Assembly (NCBI GenBank): GCA_017983615.1
Contig: JAGOBB010000005.1
Coordinates: 1 to 64,000 of the forward strand
Direction of reading: 5' to 3'
Length of the DNA: 64,000 nt
Source of the DNA: Azonexus sp.
GTDB lineage: Bacteria > Pseudomonadota > Gammaproteobacteria > Burkholderiales > Rhodocyclaceae
Shown: positions 62,245 to 64,000 of the stretch, piece after piece
How the letters are laid out: every line of letters begins with the position of its first letter
Numbering within the stretch: the stretch's first letter is position 1
Notes under the pieces: model-generated
Told to the model about the DNA's origin: nothing
Seen by the model: only the letters and a program-made list of their open reading frames with translations
Database searches by the model: none
Position numbers and translations under genes: made by a program

Positions 62245-63770
62245 CAGAGGATCACCACGAAAGTCGCCATCACCGCCATCATCAGGTAGCGCGGCTGTTC
62301 GAGCAGGGTTTCCAGCGTCCGCAGGTAGGCGCCGGCCCGGTGCATCAGCTTCTCGGCGGTGCCGCCCTTGCCGCGCAGCAACAGGCGGTATTCGATGTGC
62401 TGCAAAGCATCCGAAACCGAGCCCAACAGGCGCCCCGGCAGGCCGTCGGCGACGACCAGCGGGCGGTCGTGATGGACCGGCTTGCCTTGCCCCGGCTGAC
62501 CGATGGCGTGGTCGATGAAATGCTCCTCGAGGGCCCGTAGGTCGCGGGAAAAGGCGGCCGTCGGCTCGACGAGCAGCGTCTGCGACAGCTTGTCCAGCCA
62601 GAAGCGTTGCACGGCGACGGTATACAGCAACTGGTTGTTGCGCAGCCAGGCAGGCGGCGGTTTCGGTCGCTGTCGAGAGAGCTGCAGCCAGGACGGGGCG
62701 ACCAGGAACTGCCAGACCCGCCAGGCGGCATGCAGACAGAGATGGACCAGGGCCAGCGTCGTCCAGCCCAGCCCAATGGCGACGAACATCAGCGAGACCT
62801 GGAACAGCGTGGCGAAGATCAGCGCCGACTTGACGTCGGTCTGGACCAGCCCGCACAGCCAGGCGTAGATCGCCGTGAGCGCCCCGGCGACGACCAGGCC
62901 GAGCATCACGTCGGGGACCTGGACGAGCAGCGGTTCGAGCCGCAGCATCAGGTAGACGCCGGCGTGCACCATCACCGCGCCGTAAAAGATCGCCGACGAC
63001 GGTGTCGGCCCTTCCAGCGCCCGGCTGATCCACGCCGAGAACGGCAGTTGCGCCGACTTGGCCAGCGCGGCGATGACGAAGCCGATGACCAGCAAGCGGT
63101 CGTCGACCACGCTGAGCTGCTTCGCGTTGGCCAGCGCCGTCCATTCGAAGCTGCCGAGCCAGGCCGCGGCCAGCCCGAGGCCGAGCAGGAAGCCGGCGTC
63201 GCCGCCGCGATTGGTGACGAAGGCGAACAGCGCATTGCCGGTGGCCACCTGCCGGTGCCAGGCATAGCCGATGAGCAGGAAGGACGAGATGCCGCACATT
63301 TCCCAGCCGACGAAGGCGAGCAGGCCATTGCCGGCCAACAGCACGAGCTGGATGCCGGCCAGGAAGAAGGTGAGGCCGATGAAGAACCGGTGGAAGCCGG
63401 CCTCGCGGTGCAGGTAGTTAGCCGAGAAGCGGACGACCAGCCAGCCGATCAGCGCGGTCAGCGTGCCCAGCGTCAGCGACAGCCGGTCGAGCATGAACGA
63501 GAAAGTACCGGCCCAGTTGCCCGAACCAAACCAGTGGCCGAGGACGCGATGCCCCGGGGCGCCTTGGGTCAGCGCCACGCCGTCGATGGCGAGCAGCAGC
63601 AACAGGCCGCCGAATGCGGCCAGCGAGGAGAGGCGCGCCGTCAACGGCTCGGCGGCATCGCCGCTGGCCCGGCCGAGCAGCACACGGCTGCCGTTGATGA
63701 CGACGGCGAGCAGCGGCAGGCCGGGCACCAGCCAGACCCAGTCGGGCAGATGGATCAGCAGCGCCATCAT
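62244..63770 (-). CDS. NuoL/DabB-like proton-translocating subunit
   Basis: 508 aa from ATG 63770 (or 63767). NuoL/MrpA-type core: GLLAFVGWEMCGISSFLLIGYAW with the Glu, NRGGDAGFLLG, LAKSAQLPFSAWISRALEGPTPSSA with the Lys, then VMVHAGVYLM. It is shorter than complex I NuoL and lacks the long lateral helix; length and the Lys-Ser-Ala-Gln-Leu-Pro-Phe form resemble DabB, the membrane partner of DUF2309/DabA. It overlaps the upstream gene by 4 bp. A soluble stretch near residues 390-470 contains several His. Confidence 0.85.
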   Translation of the reverse strand: MMALLIHLPDWVWLVPGLPLLAVVINGSRVLLGRASGDAAEPLTARLSSLAAFGGLLLLLAIDGVALTQGAPGHRVLGHWFGSGNWAGTFSFMLDRLSLTLGTLTALIGWLVVRFSANYLHREAGFHRFFIGLTFFLAGIQLVLLAGNGLLAFVGWEMCGISSFLLIGYAWHRQVATGNALFAFVTNRGGDAGFLLGLGLAAAWLGSFEWTALANAKQLSVVDDRLLVIGFVIAALAKSAQLPFSAWISRALEGPTPSSAIFYGAVMVHAGVYLMLRLEPLLVQVPDVMLGLVVAGALTAIYAWLCGLVQTDVKSALIFATLFQVSLMFVAIGLGWTTLALVHLCLHAAWRVWQFLVAPSWLQLSRQRPKPPPAWLRNNQLLYTVAVQRFWLDKLSQTLLVEPTAAFSRDLRALEEHFIDHAIGQPGQGKPVHHDRPLVVADGLPGRLLGSVSDALQHIEYRLLLRGKGGTAEKLMHRAGAYLRTLETLLEQPRYLMMAVMATFVVIL

Positions 63771-64000
63771 CGGACGCCCCCAAGAACGATGGCCGGCGCC
63801 AGCGCTTCGCTTTCGCCGGCGAACCAGTCGGTCGAGCGCGCCACCTGTGGCAGCACGGCCGGGCCGGACCACGGCAACCAGCCGCGGCGCGGGCAATACA
63901 GCTGCAATGCTACGGTCGATGGGTTTTTTGAGGCCAAAACGATCCACGCGTTGCCGACCAGTTCCTGCAGCGCTGGCTGGCGTTCAAGGATGGCGGCCAG
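63767..64000 (-). CDS. C-terminal end of a putative DUF2309/DabA protein (truncated by window)
   Basis: The last 77 codons of a gene that continues beyond the right edge, ending in TGA overlapping the NuoL-like ATG. The readable part contains LERQPALQELVGNAWIVLAS, resembling the conserved C-terminal block of DUF2309 (DabA/YbcC) proteins, then RRGWLPWSGPAVLP. DabA is a zinc, carbonic-anhydrase-like subunit that with DabB accumulates inorganic carbon. The call rests on this tail and on the DabB-like neighbour, so it is tentative. A repeat copy is embedded in antisense (NPSTVALQL). Confidence 0.55.
   Translation of the reverse strand: MAAILERQPALQELVGNAWIVLASKNPSTVALQLYCPRRGWLPWSGPAVLPQVARSTDWFAGESEALAPAIVLGGVR
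63906..63940 (+). repeat. Dispersed ATGCTACGGTC repeat, copy 15
   Basis: Core 63907-63917, then GATGGG, six T, GAGGCCAAAACG. Antisense within the truncated DUF2309-like gene without breaking its frame. Confidence 0.9.

Overview
The window is a GC-rich betaproteobacterial chromosome segment. Gene content and order fit the Rhodocyclales, most likely a Dechloromonas/Azonexus-type organism. The evidence is the complete dcw cluster in betaproteobacterial order, the rpe-gph-trpE block, a short napDABC operon for nitrate respiration and sigma-54 control of amino acid use. The genus is an inference. I saw no rRNA, tRNA, CRISPR array or insertion sequence.

Layout. (1) 0.1-3.3 kb: a putative lipid A or cell-envelope modification operon (GT2 polyprenyl-phosphate glycosyltransferase, ArnT-like GT39 enzyme, PAP2 phosphatase). 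(2) 3.3-9.7 kb: acidic amino acid/amide catabolism (aspA, dctA-like symporter, TauE-like exporter, periplasmic asparaginase, porin). (3) 9.8-11.6 kb: an isolated, lower-GC gene for a DUF262-AlbA_2 fusion, a candidate defence gene. (4) 11.9-19.2 kb: an AauR/AauS-type two-component system, marC and the gltIJKL glutamate/aspartate ABC transporter. Sigma-54 promoters and paired TCGG-N4-CCGA sites tie blocks 2 and 4 into one regulon. (5) 19.3-30.1 kb: trpE, gph, rpe, apaG, a methyltransferase, an AI-2E-type membrane protein, argJ, secA, an M23 peptidase and a DciA-like DUF721 protein. (6) 30.1-47.7 kb: lpxC and the whole dcw cluster from ftsZ back to mraZ, on the minus strand. (7) 47.9-52.6 kb: a diguanylate cyclase, dsbC, a UbiH-type hydroxylase, a low-complexity protein and HU. 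(8) 52.8-59.3 kb: napDABC with an FNR-type box, then divergent ahpC-ahpF. (9) 59.3-64 kb: an operon of three antiporter-like (NuoM/N/L-type) membrane subunits plus the C-terminus of what looks like a DUF2309/DabA protein, cut by the window edge. It is a candidate inorganic-carbon or ion pump.

The most unusual structure is a dispersed repeat of about 35 bp. Its core is ATGCTACGGTC, followed by a GGCC-like block, an A/T tract and a CAAAA-like tail. I found 15 copies in 64 kb, in both orientations, in intergenic gaps and in frame inside genes, including the essential murD and murE. A second family of tandem heptads (CTAACAA/TTAGTTG) occurs next to secA and, as a long hairpin, after ahpC.
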